NCBI RefSeq assembly: GCF_950100655.1
Contig: NZ_CATNLY010000052.1
Span: forward strand, 1-64,000
Direction: 5' to 3'
Origin: Pleomorphomonas sp. T1.2MG-36
GTDB lineage: Bacteria > Pseudomonadota > Alphaproteobacteria > Rhizobiales > Pleomorphomonadaceae
DNA: 64,000 nucleotides
Shown: positions 7,570 to 16,424 of the stretch, in pieces
Layout of the letters: each line of letters opens with the position of its first letter
Position numbering within the stretch: the first letter of the stretch is position 1
Notes under the pieces: model-generated
The model's database searches: none
The model's input: only the letters and a program-made list of their open reading frames with translations
Told to the model about the DNA's origin: nothing
Position numbers and translations under genes: made by a program

Positions 7570-9447
7570 ATGACCTTGGAAGCGGTTGCCACCGCCTATC
7601 TCATCCAGGTGCCGGACGACCTTTGGATGGGGGTTTATGGCCTGGCGTGCGTCGGCGGGCTGGTCGGGTCGATCGCCGGCTTCTGGCTGACCAAGCCGCT
7701 GCGGCGGCCGGCGTATTTCTTCTGGGCCAGCCTTCTGGTCATGGCCATCAGCGGCTCCCAGTATTGGCTGACATCGGGGCCGGCGGCGATCGTCGCCGGG
7801 GCGGCCTGGCCGCTGATGATCAAGCTGATGCTCGGGCCGGTGGTCGGCGGTTTCCTCATCGGCCTCCTGTCGGCGGCGCGCTCGCTGGATGCCTTCGGCC
7901 ACCCCAAGGCGGCGCCGCTGATCTTCGTGCCGCTCGTCAACCTGTGGCTGGTGCTGGCGCCGTCGCGGATACCCAAAGAGCGACAGGAGGATGTGGGGCC
8001 TGTCAGCGGCGCCGGAGTGGCGTCCGCGTTGGCCGGTTTCTTTCTCCTGACGGGGGCGAACATTTTCGGCTCGCTGCTGGTCAACGACGTGGCGCGCGCC
8101 TTTGGCGATGCCGAGGGCGTGCCGCTGGACGTCAGCGTTCAGTACCTCGTGAACGTGAGGGGGGTGAACGGTGGGGCCGTGTTCATCGCCGACCTCGCGA
8201 CGCCGCCCTACCAACTGTCCGACACCCTGACGCTGTCGGACATCGAGGCATCGGGCAGCGAGCTCACCACGACCTACACCTACACCGGCGACGCGCCGCT
8301 GACGGAGGCTTTCTGGAACGAGGTCCGGTATCAGGCGTGCTCCAATGAGCTCAAGGCGCCGCTCGTCAAGGCCGGGGCGACGGTGCGCGAGATCTATGTC
8401 GACGGCGGCGGGCGGCGGCTGTGGGAGGCGACCGTCACCCGGCAGGACTGCCATCTCAAGCCGGAGGTGGGGGGCTGGTCGCGCCTTGCCGGGCTGATCG
8501 GCGGCTGGCCGAAGGCGATGACGCTGGAATACCGGGCGGTCGGCTTCAGCCTCGATGCCGATTGGCGGATCCAGACGGCGGGGCTGTGTCTTCTGGCGAT
8601 CGGCGGGCTGTTCGCGGCGCTGTTCCAGCCGCGCGGCGGCACCGCGCGCCTGGGGCGGGGGCTGTATTTCCTTGGCAACTGCGCGCTCATTCTGGTGGCG
8701 GCGGCCTCTCTGGCCCTGCTGATCCCGACGCGTGAGGCGGTCTTCGGCGGTTACGTCGGCTGGAAGGTGGCGCTTTGGGCGCTGGCGCAGGCCGCCTGCG
8801 GCTTCGCCCTGTGGCACCTTGCCGTCCTGCGGTCGCGCAGCGCCTGCGGCCACGGCAAGGTGGCGGTGCTGGCCTTCATCCCGATCGCCAATGTCTGGCT
8901 GCTCGTCGCGCCCGAACGCCAGACGGGCGAGGGCGGCGACGCGGCCGAGGTCGTCGTGCGGTCCCGGCCGACGCCGATCCCCGTCGTTTCGGGCCTCGCC
9001 GGGCTGGCGGCGCTGGGGCTGGCCTATGTCGTGGCGGAAGAAATCGACACGCGCACCATCGTGAGCCTCGTGGTCAACGAGGATTTCCCGCCGGAGATGC
9101 GTGTCGAACACATGCTGGGCCGGATCGGGCTTGAGAAGACGCTGGAGGCGGCGACCGAGGCGCCGCCGGAGCCCGATGGCGACAAGCTGGTGCCGCAGCT
9201 CGCCCACTCGGCGCAGGGAACGGAGCTTCTGAGGACGTTCCTGATCACCCCGAGGGTCGTCGCGGAGATGGAGGCCGGCAATCCGATCTTCGCCACCTTC
9301 TTCACCCAGATGGCGCGCAACGAGATCTGCGACGGCCGCACCTTCATTCCGCTGTTGAGAGCCGGCGCCACGGTCATCAACAGCTACGGCGATGGCGCGC
9401 GAGAGAGGGTGAAGATCACGCTGACGGCGGCCGATTGCGGGCTATAG
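7570..9447 (+). CDS. Fused A-B array membrane protein, first copy
   Basis: 625 residues made of two array units in tandem. The N-terminal type A unit (1-300) has MTLEAVATAYL, RSLDAFGHPKAAPLIFVPLV, NLWLVLAPSR and CSNELKAPLVKAGAT...RQDC. The C-terminal type B unit (about 310-625) has GLYFLGNCALILVAAASLAL, LAQAACGFALWHLAVLRSRS, LAFIPIANVWLLVAPER and CDGRTFIPLLRAGAT...AADC. Cys spacings are X36 in the first unit and X35 in the second. The start ATG follows GGGGGAGAC. About ten membrane helices are expected, with two extracytoplasmic domains (inference). No known family is recognised and no catalytic motif is evident. Confidence 0.75.
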   Translation: MTLEAVATAYLIQVPDDLWMGVYGLACVGGLVGSIAGFWLTKPLRRPAYFFWASLLVMAISGSQYWLTSGPAAIVAGAAWPLMIKLMLGPVVGGFLIGLLSAARSLDAFGHPKAAPLIFVPLVNLWLVLAPSRIPKERQEDVGPVSGAGVASALAGFFLLTGANIFGSLLVNDVARAFGDAEGVPLDVSVQYLVNVRGVNGGAVFIADLATPPYQLSDTLTLSDIEASGSELTTTYTYTGDAPLTEAFWNEVRYQACSNELKAPLVKAGATVREIYVDGGGRRLWEATVTRQDCHLKPEVGGWSRLAGLIGGWPKAMTLEYRAVGFSLDADWRIQTAGLCLLAIGGLFAALFQPRGGTARLGRGLYFLGNCALILVAAASLALLIPTREAVFGGYVGWKVALWALAQAACGFALWHLAVLRSRSACGHGKVAVLAFIPIANVWLLVAPERQTGEGGDAAEVVVRSRPTPIPVVSGLAGLAALGLAYVVAEEIDTRTIVSLVVNEDFPPEMRVEHMLGRIGLEKTLEAATEAPPEPDGDKLVPQLAHSAQGTELLRTFLITPRVVAEMEAGNPIFATFFTQMARNEICDGRTFIPLLRAGATVINSYGDGARERVKITLTAADCGL

Positions 9448-9658
9448 GGCGCCGGTCGATCTGATTGAATCAGATCGGCGCCCTAAGCTTTTGTTTGCAG
9501 CGCATCATCTTGCCGATCCTCGTTTCACTCCGGTCGGATGATGCTTTAGAGCGCTGTTCGATCTGACTGAATCAGATCGGCGCTCCAAGCTTTTGTTTGC
9601 AGCGCATCATCTTTTCGATCCTCGTTTCACTCTGGTCGGATGATGCTGTAGGGCTCTG
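9447..9658. repeat. Two ~105-bp palindromic intergenic repeats between the fused array genes
   Basis: Each unit opens with a palindrome (CGATCTGATTGAATCAGATCG, or the GACTGAATC variant), continues with GCGC(C/T)C(T/C)AAGCTTTTGTTTGC, and ends with a second arm GATCCTCGTTTCACTC(C/T)GGTC. The units start at about 9447 and 9549. Two further copies follow the second fused gene. No ORF is supported in the gap. Confidence 0.75.
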
Positions 9659-9661
9659 GTC

Positions 9662-11527
9662 ATGGAAGAACTTGCATCCGCTTATCTCATGCAGGACGGG
9701 CTTGCCTACTGGCTGAGCGTCTATGGCCTGATCGTCGCCGGCGGGCTCGTCGGCTGGATCTGGTCGGCGCTCGGCAGGCGGCGGGCGCGGCTGGGGCAGG
9801 CGCCGTTCTTCGTCCGGCTCTGCCTTGCCACCTTGTTCCTCTGCGTGGCTCAGATGGCCTCCTTCAAGTCGCCGGAGGCGATGGCGTGGATGGTTGAGAC
9901 GCGGTTCGCCGCATGGCTGACGGCGTCGTCGCTGATCGGCGGCGTCTATATCGGGCGCATCGCGGCGGCGCGGTCGCTGGATGCCTTCGGCAACATGAAC
10001 GGGACGCCGCTGGTCTTCATTCCGGTCGTCAACCTCCTGCTGGCGCTGATGGCGTCGGAGGAGGCGCGCCCCGCCCGGCGTTTCGGCCTGATGCATGGGG
10101 AGGAGGGGGCGGTGTTCGGCGTGATCCTTCTCGTGCTGGCTGGCGGGAGCTTGTGGTTCGCCAGCATCCCGAGCGGCGACCTCGAGGAAGTGCTCGTCTT
10201 GATGAAGGCCATGAACGCCACCGCGACGCAGAAATCCATCCGGGAGGACGGCCTTCCGAAGGCGCTGGAGTGGCCGGCCGAACTCGCCAGGAGATCGCCC
10301 GATTACGACGACACCTATGTCTACACCGCCGCCGAGATCGACCGGGAGACCATCACCTTTACCCTGAGGGCGCAGAAGCCGGGGGGCTCCGCCGACGCGG
10401 GCGTGCTGCGAGGGCGGCGGGAGAAGCTGTGCGACGATTCCGTGAATGCCGAGTTTCTCAAGGCCGGCGCCACCTACCGGACCGTTTTTCTCGACAGCGA
10501 CGGCCGCGAACAGGCAACGGAGACGACGACGGCCGCCGATTGCACCTTTCCGCCGCTGCTCCGGCCGTGGTGGGCGGCGCCGCCATCCGAGATCCGCCTG
10601 TCGGACGCCCTCGGGCTCGACGGCGCCACGCCGAAGGAGAAGGCGCTGAGCTTTCTCATCCTGCCCGACAGCCGGATATGGCTTGTCAGCCTCGCCCTGA
10701 CCGTGCTGGGCGGGCTGGGATCGGCGCTCGTCCGGTCGACGGGAACGGTGGGCCGGGCGTCGTATTTCCTTGGCAACTGCCTTCTCGCGATGGTGGCGGT
10801 GGGGTCCTGGGTCCTGCTCATTCCGACGCCGGTGGCCATGGTCGGCGAGCGTCTGGCGGCGATGGCGGGGCTTTGGGCGCTGGTGCAGGTGGCCTTGGGC
10901 GTCGTGCTGTGGCGGCTGGCCGCGCGGCGGTCGCGCGATGCGCATGGTCATGCCTGGGCGGCGCCGCTGGCCTTCATACCGATCGCCAATGTCTGGCTGC
11001 TGATCGCCCCGGCGCCGTCCCCGTCCCTGGGCGAGAAAGCGCCCGATGCCATCGTCGTCCGTCCGGTCTATTCGCGGCGACAGGCCGTGAGCGTTCTGGT
11101 CGGCCTGATGCTGCTTGGCGGATCGTACCTGGCCGCGGTGGAGATCGAAGAGGCGATCAGCCGCGCCCTGCTGGGAGACGAGGCGCCGCCGGAGCTGTGG
11201 ATCCGACTGGCCATCAACAAGGAAGGCATCGAGACCGTTCTCAAGGGGCTGGCCGACGCCAGGAACCCGGACCCGCTGCCGGGCGAAGCCTTCACCCTGA
11301 CCAAGATGCGGGCCGACGGGCTCGATCTTTATGAGACGTGGACCGTCAACGAGGCAAGCGGCCGCTTCACCCTGCGCCAGAAGGCCCAGTTCAAGGACTA
11401 CCATTGCTCGGTCGAGAACGACGTTTCGTTGATGAAGGCCGGGGCGGTCCTCCACCATGCCTATGTCGCCCCAAGCGGCCGCACCCTCGGCACGATCAAG
11501 GTTTCCAAGGATATCTGCGGGCTATAG
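9662..11527 (+). CDS. Fused A-B array membrane protein, second copy
   Basis: 621 residues, a paralogue of the preceding fused gene. Unit A (1-295) has MEELASAYLMQDG, RSLDAFGNMNGTPLVFIPVV and CDDSVNAEFLKAGAT...AADC. Unit B (about 320-621) has ASYFLGNCLLAMVAVGSWVL, LVQVALGVVLWRLAARRSRD, LAFIPIANVWLLIAP and CSVENDVSLMKAGAV...KDIC. Both Cys pairs are C-X36-C. The RBS is weak (TAGGGC), and the gene starts immediately after the palindromic repeats. It is the last member of the array; downstream genes are unrelated. The function is unknown. Confidence 0.75.
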   Translation: MEELASAYLMQDGLAYWLSVYGLIVAGGLVGWIWSALGRRRARLGQAPFFVRLCLATLFLCVAQMASFKSPEAMAWMVETRFAAWLTASSLIGGVYIGRIAAARSLDAFGNMNGTPLVFIPVVNLLLALMASEEARPARRFGLMHGEEGAVFGVILLVLAGGSLWFASIPSGDLEEVLVLMKAMNATATQKSIREDGLPKALEWPAELARRSPDYDDTYVYTAAEIDRETITFTLRAQKPGGSADAGVLRGRREKLCDDSVNAEFLKAGATYRTVFLDSDGREQATETTTAADCTFPPLLRPWWAAPPSEIRLSDALGLDGATPKEKALSFLILPDSRIWLVSLALTVLGGLGSALVRSTGTVGRASYFLGNCLLAMVAVGSWVLLIPTPVAMVGERLAAMAGLWALVQVALGVVLWRLAARRSRDAHGHAWAAPLAFIPIANVWLLIAPAPSPSLGEKAPDAIVVRPVYSRRQAVSVLVGLMLLGGSYLAAVEIEEAISRALLGDEAPPELWIRLAINKEGIETVLKGLADARNPDPLPGEAFTLTKMRADGLDLYETWTVNEASGRFTLRQKAQFKDYHCSVENDVSLMKAGAVLHHAYVAPSGRTLGTIKVSKDICGL

Positions 11528-11733
11528 CGCGCTATTCGATCTGATTGAATCAGATCGGCGCCCTAAGCTCTTGTTTGCAAAGCATCATCTTGCCGATCCT
11601 CGCTTCGCTCCGGTCGGATGATGCTGTAGGGCGCCGTTCGATCTGATTGAATCAGATCGGCGCCCTAAGCTTGTTTGCAAAGCATCATCTTGCCGATCCT
11701 CGTTTCACTCCGGTCGGATGATGCTGTAGGGCG
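11528..11733. repeat. Two more ~105-bp palindromic repeats after the second fused gene
   Basis: Copies 3 and 4 of the unit described at 9447-9658, starting near 11528 and 11631, each opening with GATCTGATTGAATCAGATC. They occur here only in the two intergenic gaps that follow the fused array genes. 11734-11844 probably contains the promoter of the next operon. Confidence 0.75.
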
Positions 11734-11844
11734 CGGGGTGGGCGACTTCCCCGCCGGCTCTGTTGTGGGTATACGTGCATAACCGACTGTCGCGCCGGGG
11801 ATCGGTGGCGCATATTATGGGTGCATTCCCAAAACGGAGTCCGG

Positions 11845-12222
11845 ATGGCACGACCGCAGAAGCCCCGCACCGTCAGCGACGATTTGCCCGCCAGCTACTT
11901 CAAGCCGCAGGGCATTCCGCTGGTCTCGCTGAGCGAGATCGTGCTGACGCTGGACGGCCACGAGGCGCTGCGCCTCGTCGACGTCGAGGGGCTGGACCAG
12001 CAGGAAGCGGCGCTCAGGATGAACGTGTCGCGGTCGACGCTGTCACGCATCCTCGCCGAGGCGCGGCGGGTGACGGCGACCGCCATCACGCGCGGGCTGG
12101 CGCTGCGCATCGAGGGCGGCGCCGTGGCGCGGCCCAAGGATGGCGGCTGCGGGCACAGGCCGAAGGACAGCTTCGTTGCGGGAGATACGCCGATGAACCT
12201 GAAGGACGAAGACCGATCATGA
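11845..12222 (+). CDS. DUF134-family DNA-binding protein
   Basis: 125 residues, beginning MARPQKPR as is typical of DUF134. A sigma-70-region-4-like helix-turn-helix lies at about 45-80 (GLDQQEAALRMNVSRSTLSR). DUF134 proteins are small predicted regulators often encoded beside NifB/NifX-type proteins, and that is the arrangement here: the stop overlaps the next start (ATGA at 12219-12222). The ATG is preceded by GGAG at 11836-11839, spacing 5, and is preferred over an upstream GTG. It probably regulates its own operon. Confidence 0.8.
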   Translation: MARPQKPRTVSDDLPASYFKPQGIPLVSLSEIVLTLDGHEALRLVDVEGLDQQEAALRMNVSRSTLSRILAEARRVTATAITRGLALRIEGGAVARPKDGGCGHRPKDSFVAGDTPMNLKDEDRS

Positions 12223-12605
12223 CCTTGCTTGCCGTTCCCTCCGACGCCCCCGGCGGCTTCGATGCCGACATTTCCGGCCACTTCGGCCACTGCGACGCCT
12301 TCTCGCTGTTCCGCATCGACAACGGAACCGTGGTGGAAACGGCCGTGCTGCCGGCCCTGCCGCACGACAACTGCCTCGCGCCGGTGCGGCAGCTGGCCGA
12401 GCGCGGCGTGACGGCCATCGTCGCCTACGGCATGGGCGCGCGGCCGCTCAACGGCTTCCTCGCCTCGGGCATCCAGCCGTTCCACGCCGTCGAGCACCGC
12501 AAGGTGGGCGAGGTGGTCGACGCCTTCCTGAGCCAGCAGCTCCCCGCCTTCAGCCAGGACCACACCTGCGCGCATCATGCGGAAGGCGAGGACTGCCACC
12601 ACTGA
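12219..12605 (+). CDS. NifX/NifB-type dinitrogenase iron-molybdenum cofactor domain protein
   Basis: 128 residues forming one complete domain: ADISGHFGHCDAFSLFRID at the N-terminal end and GVTAIVAYGMGARPLNGF in the middle. The C-terminal tail is rich in His and Cys (HTCAHHAEGEDCHH). Family members bind Fe-S or Mo clusters or metals, and many, like this one, occur without nitrogenase genes. It is translationally coupled to the DUF134 gene by a 4-bp overlap. The His/Cys tail suggests metal binding (inference). No nif genes are in the window, so a nitrogen-fixation role is not supported. Confidence 0.8.
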   Translation: MTLLAVPSDAPGGFDADISGHFGHCDAFSLFRIDNGTVVETAVLPALPHDNCLAPVRQLAERGVTAIVAYGMGARPLNGFLASGIQPFHAVEHRKVGEVVDAFLSQQLPAFSQDHTCAHHAEGEDCHH

Positions 12606-12752
12606 AAAAGCCGGCCTGAGAATTCTACTGGGGTGGGGCATCTAGCTTAGAGCGCTGCGCTTCCGGTGCTCACGAACCGTAAGTTCGCTCCGCTCCGGTT
12701 CTCGAACGCGTCGCCATCTACCGCACCCCAGCGAATTTTGAGGCCGGCTTTT
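12606..12752. repeat. 147-bp element with long inverted ends, copy 1
   Basis: The ends are inverted repeats of about 30 bp: AAAAGCCGGCCTGAGAATTC then CTGGGGTG at the left, and the complement of AAAAGCCGGCCTCAAAATTC then CTGGGGTG at the right. The centre contains CTTCCGGTGCTCACGAACC. It starts one base after the NifX-like stop and could also end transcription. A second copy is at 36703-36845. Confidence 0.75.
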
Positions 12753-12798
12753 GGGAGCGAGCTGGAGGGGAGCCCGATAGGGACCGGGGAGCCACTTC

Positions 12799-13268
12799 CT
12801 GCCTGAGGTCCTGGCTTTCGCCAGGATGACGGGAGGGGGATAGGGGCGGGAGTCTCTGCTGGTTGCGGAAGCACGTCGGAGGCACGACGCATCTCTTTGT
12901 TTTATATCACTCTCCTGTCATCCTCGCGAAGGCGAGGACCTCAGGACGAGAAGGCGCGGCGGCTTGTATCGGGCTCTCTCGGTTCATGGAGCACGATATT
13001 GGCCGATTGCCTTGTTCTGCCTGAGGTCCTGCGCCTCACGCGCAGGATGACAGCATGATGGTGGTGGGAGCCTCTTCTTGTGCCGGAGGCGCGGTGGAAG
13101 CGCGGCGCATCTCTTGTTTTATATCCCCCTCCTGTCATCCTGCGCTTCATGCGCAGGACCTCAGGACGAGAAATCGCAGCGGCTGATATCAGGCTCCCTG
13201 AACAGGGTGCGTGATAAGGGCCGATTGCCTCTTTCTGCCCGAGGTCCTCGCCTGCGCAAGGATGACGA
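12799..13268. repeat. Array of five hairpin repeats
   Basis: Hairpins lie at 12799-12832, 12915-12950, 13018-13052, 13134-13170 and 13236-13268, alternating in orientation. They are separated by blocks containing TATC(A)GGCTC and GATATTGGCCGATTGCC. Two inverted pairs flank these blocks, giving composite elements of about 130 bp. There is no coding sense in 12753-13345. Confidence 0.65.
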
Positions 13269-13345
13269 TTTATATTTAGGTTTCAGTGGGATCGGCCGGT
13301 CGCAAGCTCATTGAGCGATGCGGATGCCTGCGATAGCAGGTGCTC

Positions 13346-14068
13346 CTACAGCCTTGCCCGATACTCCGCCACCAGCTTGTCGAGGAAGGCGAACAGTTTC
13401 TCGTTCATCGCCGTGTAGTCGTTCTCGCGCAGGGCGGCGGGCTGCTGGACGAAGCGGTGGGCGGTGAGGGTGGCGAGTTCGGATTCCGAGGCGGCGATGA
13501 GGAGGTCGATCACCTCGGGGGTGAACTCCATGTGGCACTGGAAACCGTAGGCGAGCGGGCCGTATTCGACGATCTGGCGCGGGCAGCCTTCGCTGGTGGC
13601 GATCACCACGGCGCCGGGCGTCAGGCCGGGCATGTCGGAGTGCCAGTGGCCGACCTCGAGGGTGGGGCCGAAGTGGGCGAACTTGTCGTGGGCAAGGCCG
13701 GCCGGCGTCAGCGCGATGGGGAACTTGCCGATTTCCTTCTCGGGGCTGTGCTCGCAGGCGGCGCCCAGCGCCTCGCCCATCAGCTGCGAGCCGAGGCAGA
13801 CGCCGACGACGGCCTTTTGGGCGGCGACCGCCCGGGCGATCAGCGCCTGCTCGGCGCGGCTGTCGAAATGCGGGCATTCTTCCAGCGTGGTGGCCGGCGA
13901 CTGCGGGCCGCCCATCACCAGCAGCATGTCGAAGCCATCGACGGAGGCCGGCAGCGCGTCGCCGACATAGACGCGCGAATAGGCCACCCTGTGGCCCCGG
14001 CTCGCCGCCCAGGTTTCATAGGCGCCGGGCGCCTCGAAGGCTTCGTGGACGACGATGTGAATGCGCAT
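13346..14068 (-). CDS. Class I glutamine amidotransferase
   Basis: 240 residues. The nucleophile elbow is GVCLGSQLMGEALG (Cys near residue 100), and the His of the triad lies in GFQCHMEFTPE near residue 180. LLVMGGPQSP near residue 53 is the oxyanion region. It resembles GMP-synthase-type or GuaA-like stand-alone amidotransferases that release ammonia from glutamine or hydrolyse gamma-glutamyl compounds; no synthetase partner is adjacent. The start at 14068 (MRIHIVVHEAFEAPG) is preceded by AAAGGAA. A longer reading upstream would run through the divergent promoter region and is rejected. It is transcribed away from the DUF4405 gene. Confidence 0.85.
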   Translation of the reverse strand: MRIHIVVHEAFEAPGAYETWAASRGHRVAYSRVYVGDALPASVDGFDMLLVMGGPQSPATTLEECPHFDSRAEQALIARAVAAQKAVVGVCLGSQLMGEALGAACEHSPEKEIGKFPIALTPAGLAHDKFAHFGPTLEVGHWHSDMPGLTPGAVVIATSEGCPRQIVEYGPLAYGFQCHMEFTPEVIDLLIAASESELATLTAHRFVQQPAALRENDYTAMNEKLFAFLDKLVAEYRARL

Positions 14069-14310
14069 GGCTCGGTTCCTTTCAATCGGTGGGCGACTGT
14101 ATCGGCAGAGGGCCGGCGAGCGAAAGCCCCGACGAGGCGCAGCGGACATTTGTAACGAGGCGTATCGCCGGCCCTGCCGCCGCGACGGACGATTACAAAG
14201 CATCGGTATATTCGCGATTGCCAAAATACAGGCGTTGGCAACAGTGGCGGCAGGGGCGACGGGCCGCAGCTCGGGATTTGCGGCGCCGACGCCGGTGGCT
14301 GGAGGCAATG

Positions 14311-15213
14311 ATGAGCGAGATGACGAGCGGCCGGCGGTTCAGCTGGCGGGCCATGACGTCGATGATGACCACGGGTGGCTTCCTGATCATGGGCGCCACC
14401 GGACTGATGCTGTTCGCGACGCCGGAAGGGCGGCTCGCCTACTGGGTGGACTGGTCGCTGGGCGGCCTGACCAAGGAGGAGTGGGGGGCGATCCACGTCA
14501 CCTCCAGCCTGTTGTTCCTGATCGCCGGCTTCGTCCACCTGTGGTTCAACTGGCGGCAGTTCGTGGCCTATCTGCGCCATCGCCTGGAGCGGAAACTGTC
14601 GATCCGGCCGGAGGCACCGGCGGCGACGGCGCTGCTGGCCGTGCTGGTGGCGGGCACGCTCTGGGGCGTGCCGCCGTTCACCTGGGTGCTCGACCTCAGC
14701 GCCGCCGTCAAGGCGTCGTGGTCGGTGGATGCCAGCCTGGAGCCGCCGTTCGGCCACGCCGAGGAAGCGAGCCTCGACACCATGGCGCTGCGCACGGCGA
14801 CGCCGGTGGGGGCGATCGTCGGCGCCATCCGCGCGGCCGGCTACACGGTGGAGAGCACGGCCGACACGCTGCGGCGGGTGGCCGACCGCAACGGCGTCAG
14901 CCCTGCCGAGATCTGGGTGGAGGTGGTGCGGCGCGTGCCCTCGGCGGCGCCGGCGCCCATCGATGCCAACGCCGCCTGGACGCCGGATCTGGTCGACCAG
15001 CGCTTCGAGGGCGCGGGCTTCGGCGCCAAGAGCATCGACGCCGTGGCGAAGGAACTGGCGCTTCCGACCGACGAGGTGGTGGCGCGCCTTGAGGCGGCCG
15101 GCATCGCCGCCACGCCCGGCGACCGGCTGAAGGCCGTGGCCGAAACGGCCGAGGCGACGCCGACGGAACTCCTGAAGGTGATCCTGGTGCCGGGCTTCAA
15201 GCTGCCCGAATGA
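14311..15213 (+). CDS. DUF4405 integral membrane protein
   Basis: 300 residues. The N-terminal half has three or four membrane helices with paired histidines in IHVTSSLLFLIAGFVHLWFN, a feature of DUF4405 proteins, which resemble cytochrome b-type helices. Whether it binds heme is not known from sequence. Residues about 160-300 are helical and contain repeated small modules (STADTLRRVADRNGVSPAEI; SIDAVAKELALPTDEVVARL; DRLKAVAETAEATPTELLKV). Two ATGs lie in tandem; the second (14311) is chosen because GGAGG at 14301-14305 is 5 bp upstream. Codons further upstream are Arg-rich and not protein-like. Confidence 0.75.
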   Translation: MSEMTSGRRFSWRAMTSMMTTGGFLIMGATGLMLFATPEGRLAYWVDWSLGGLTKEEWGAIHVTSSLLFLIAGFVHLWFNWRQFVAYLRHRLERKLSIRPEAPAATALLAVLVAGTLWGVPPFTWVLDLSAAVKASWSVDASLEPPFGHAEEASLDTMALRTATPVGAIVGAIRAAGYTVESTADTLRRVADRNGVSPAEIWVEVVRRVPSAAPAPIDANAAWTPDLVDQRFEGAGFGAKSIDAVAKELALPTDEVVARLEAAGIAATPGDRLKAVAETAEATPTELLKVILVPGFKLPE

Positions 15214-15326
15214 GGACGGGTGGCGCGCCGCTCGGAACCGGGCGGCGTGCGCGCCGTTGTCCGGTCAGCGTCGGGCGTTCTGCCCGCGCGGCTTATGGAA
15301 GGGGCGGCCCCGCCGCCATCACCGAC

Positions 15327-15452
15327 ATGTTCCTTTGCTCCCGCCGGAACGGGCCCCTGCGCCGGGCCGTGAAGATCGCCATCCTCTGGACCGCCGTGGC
15401 GCTGGTCGTCGCGCCGGTGGTCGGCCGGATCATCGACGAACAGGGGAAGTAG
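15327..15452 (+). CDS. Possible small single-helix membrane protein
   Basis: 41 residues (MFLCSRRNGPLRRAVK..., then one hydrophobic helix, ILWTAVALVVAPVVG). The same frame stays open back to an ATG at 15210 that overlaps the DUF4405 stop (ATGA), which would give 80 residues with an Arg-rich, unconvincing N-terminus. No strong ribosome binding site precedes either start. The positive-then-hydrophobic layout is typical of small membrane peptides, but the call is tentative. Confidence 0.35.
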   Translation: MFLCSRRNGPLRRAVKIAILWTAVALVVAPVVGRIIDEQGK

Positions 15453-15464
15453 GGTTGCGCGCCA

Positions 15465-16238
15465 TCAAACGCCTTCGTTCGCCGGTCGCCGCGCTTCGAA
15501 GGTGATGATCTCGTCGTCCTTCTGCGGCGCACGTCCGTGCTGGTAGTTCCCCGACACGATCACGTCCTCAAAACCGGCGGCCCGTAGCGCCAGCGAGAAC
15601 TCGTTGACGCCCCACCAGCGCAACTTGAACAGATCGAGTTCGGTCGCCACCAGGTTTCCGCCCTGCCAGTGCTCGTAGCGGAGGTGGGAGAGGGTGGTCT
15701 GCGCGATATAGTCGGTTTCGACCCGGTGATCGGTCAGCGTCAACAGGTCGCCGTCGTCCGTCATCCATGAGCGGATGGAGCCGGACCGGCCAAGGAAGCC
15801 GCCGATGGGGTCGAGGTCGACGATCAACCGGCCGTTGGGGGCCAAATGATCGTAAAATCGCCTCAGCACGGCGTCGGCCGAGGCGACATCGGTCACCAGT
15901 TGGAATGACCCCACGGGAAGGATGATCGCTTAGAAGCGCTTGTCGTAGGAGAACTCCGCAAACGTCTGCCGCGTCAGGCTGGCGGAGAGGTTTCGCGCAC
16001 GGCACGCGGCCCGGCAATAGTCGAGCATCTCCTCGGAAGCATCGAACCCTTCGACCGCGTATCCCGCTTCGAGCAGCGGGATGAGAATGCGGCCGTTGCC
16101 GACGGCGGGCTCCAATATGGGGCCGGCGTCGCAGTGTTCGAGACGCTGCCGATAGTACGCCTGATCCCCGAACGAACGGCCGACCGGCTTGTCCAGGTTG
16201 TAGACCCAGGACGCAAGCTTTCCGTACCGATTCTGCAT
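15465..16238 (-). pseudogene. Class I SAM methyltransferase with one in-frame stop
   Basis: Starts at 16238 (MQNRYGKLASWVYNLDKPVG, RBS AGAGGAA). The SAM-binding segment GPILEPAVGNGRILIPLLEA and the acidic strand end GYAVEGFDASEEMLDYCRA are intact. After FAEFSYDKRF there is a TAA at 15930-15932. The same frame then continues with AIILPVGSFQLVTD (motif IV region) and runs to a complete C-terminus ending at 15465. One base change would restore a single protein of about 257 residues. As read, the product is truncated before the substrate half. A sequencing error or very recent nonsense mutation would both fit. Confidence 0.75.
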
Positions 16239-16424
16239 GTCATTCCTCTGGAGATGGAGCCGAAAAGACGGGGGCGGTTGCCGACCGGGCGTTCTATAGA
16301 CGGTCGGCCGCGAAACGGGAAACACCCCGGCAAGGTGGCGAGGATGTCGCCGCCGCTTCCCTCGGCGGCTCCCGCGCGTCCGCTCCCAGGTTGATCGTGG
16401 CTTGTGCTGCCGTGCTGGGGCTTC

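Noticed and set aside
7336..9207. Long minus-strand frame opposite the first fused array gene
   Set aside because: Shadow of the array gene; the plus-strand reading has membrane helices and motifs shared by seven units.
12219..12605. NifX-like protein as evidence for nitrogen fixation
   Set aside because: Family members commonly occur without nitrogenase, and no nif gene is in the window.
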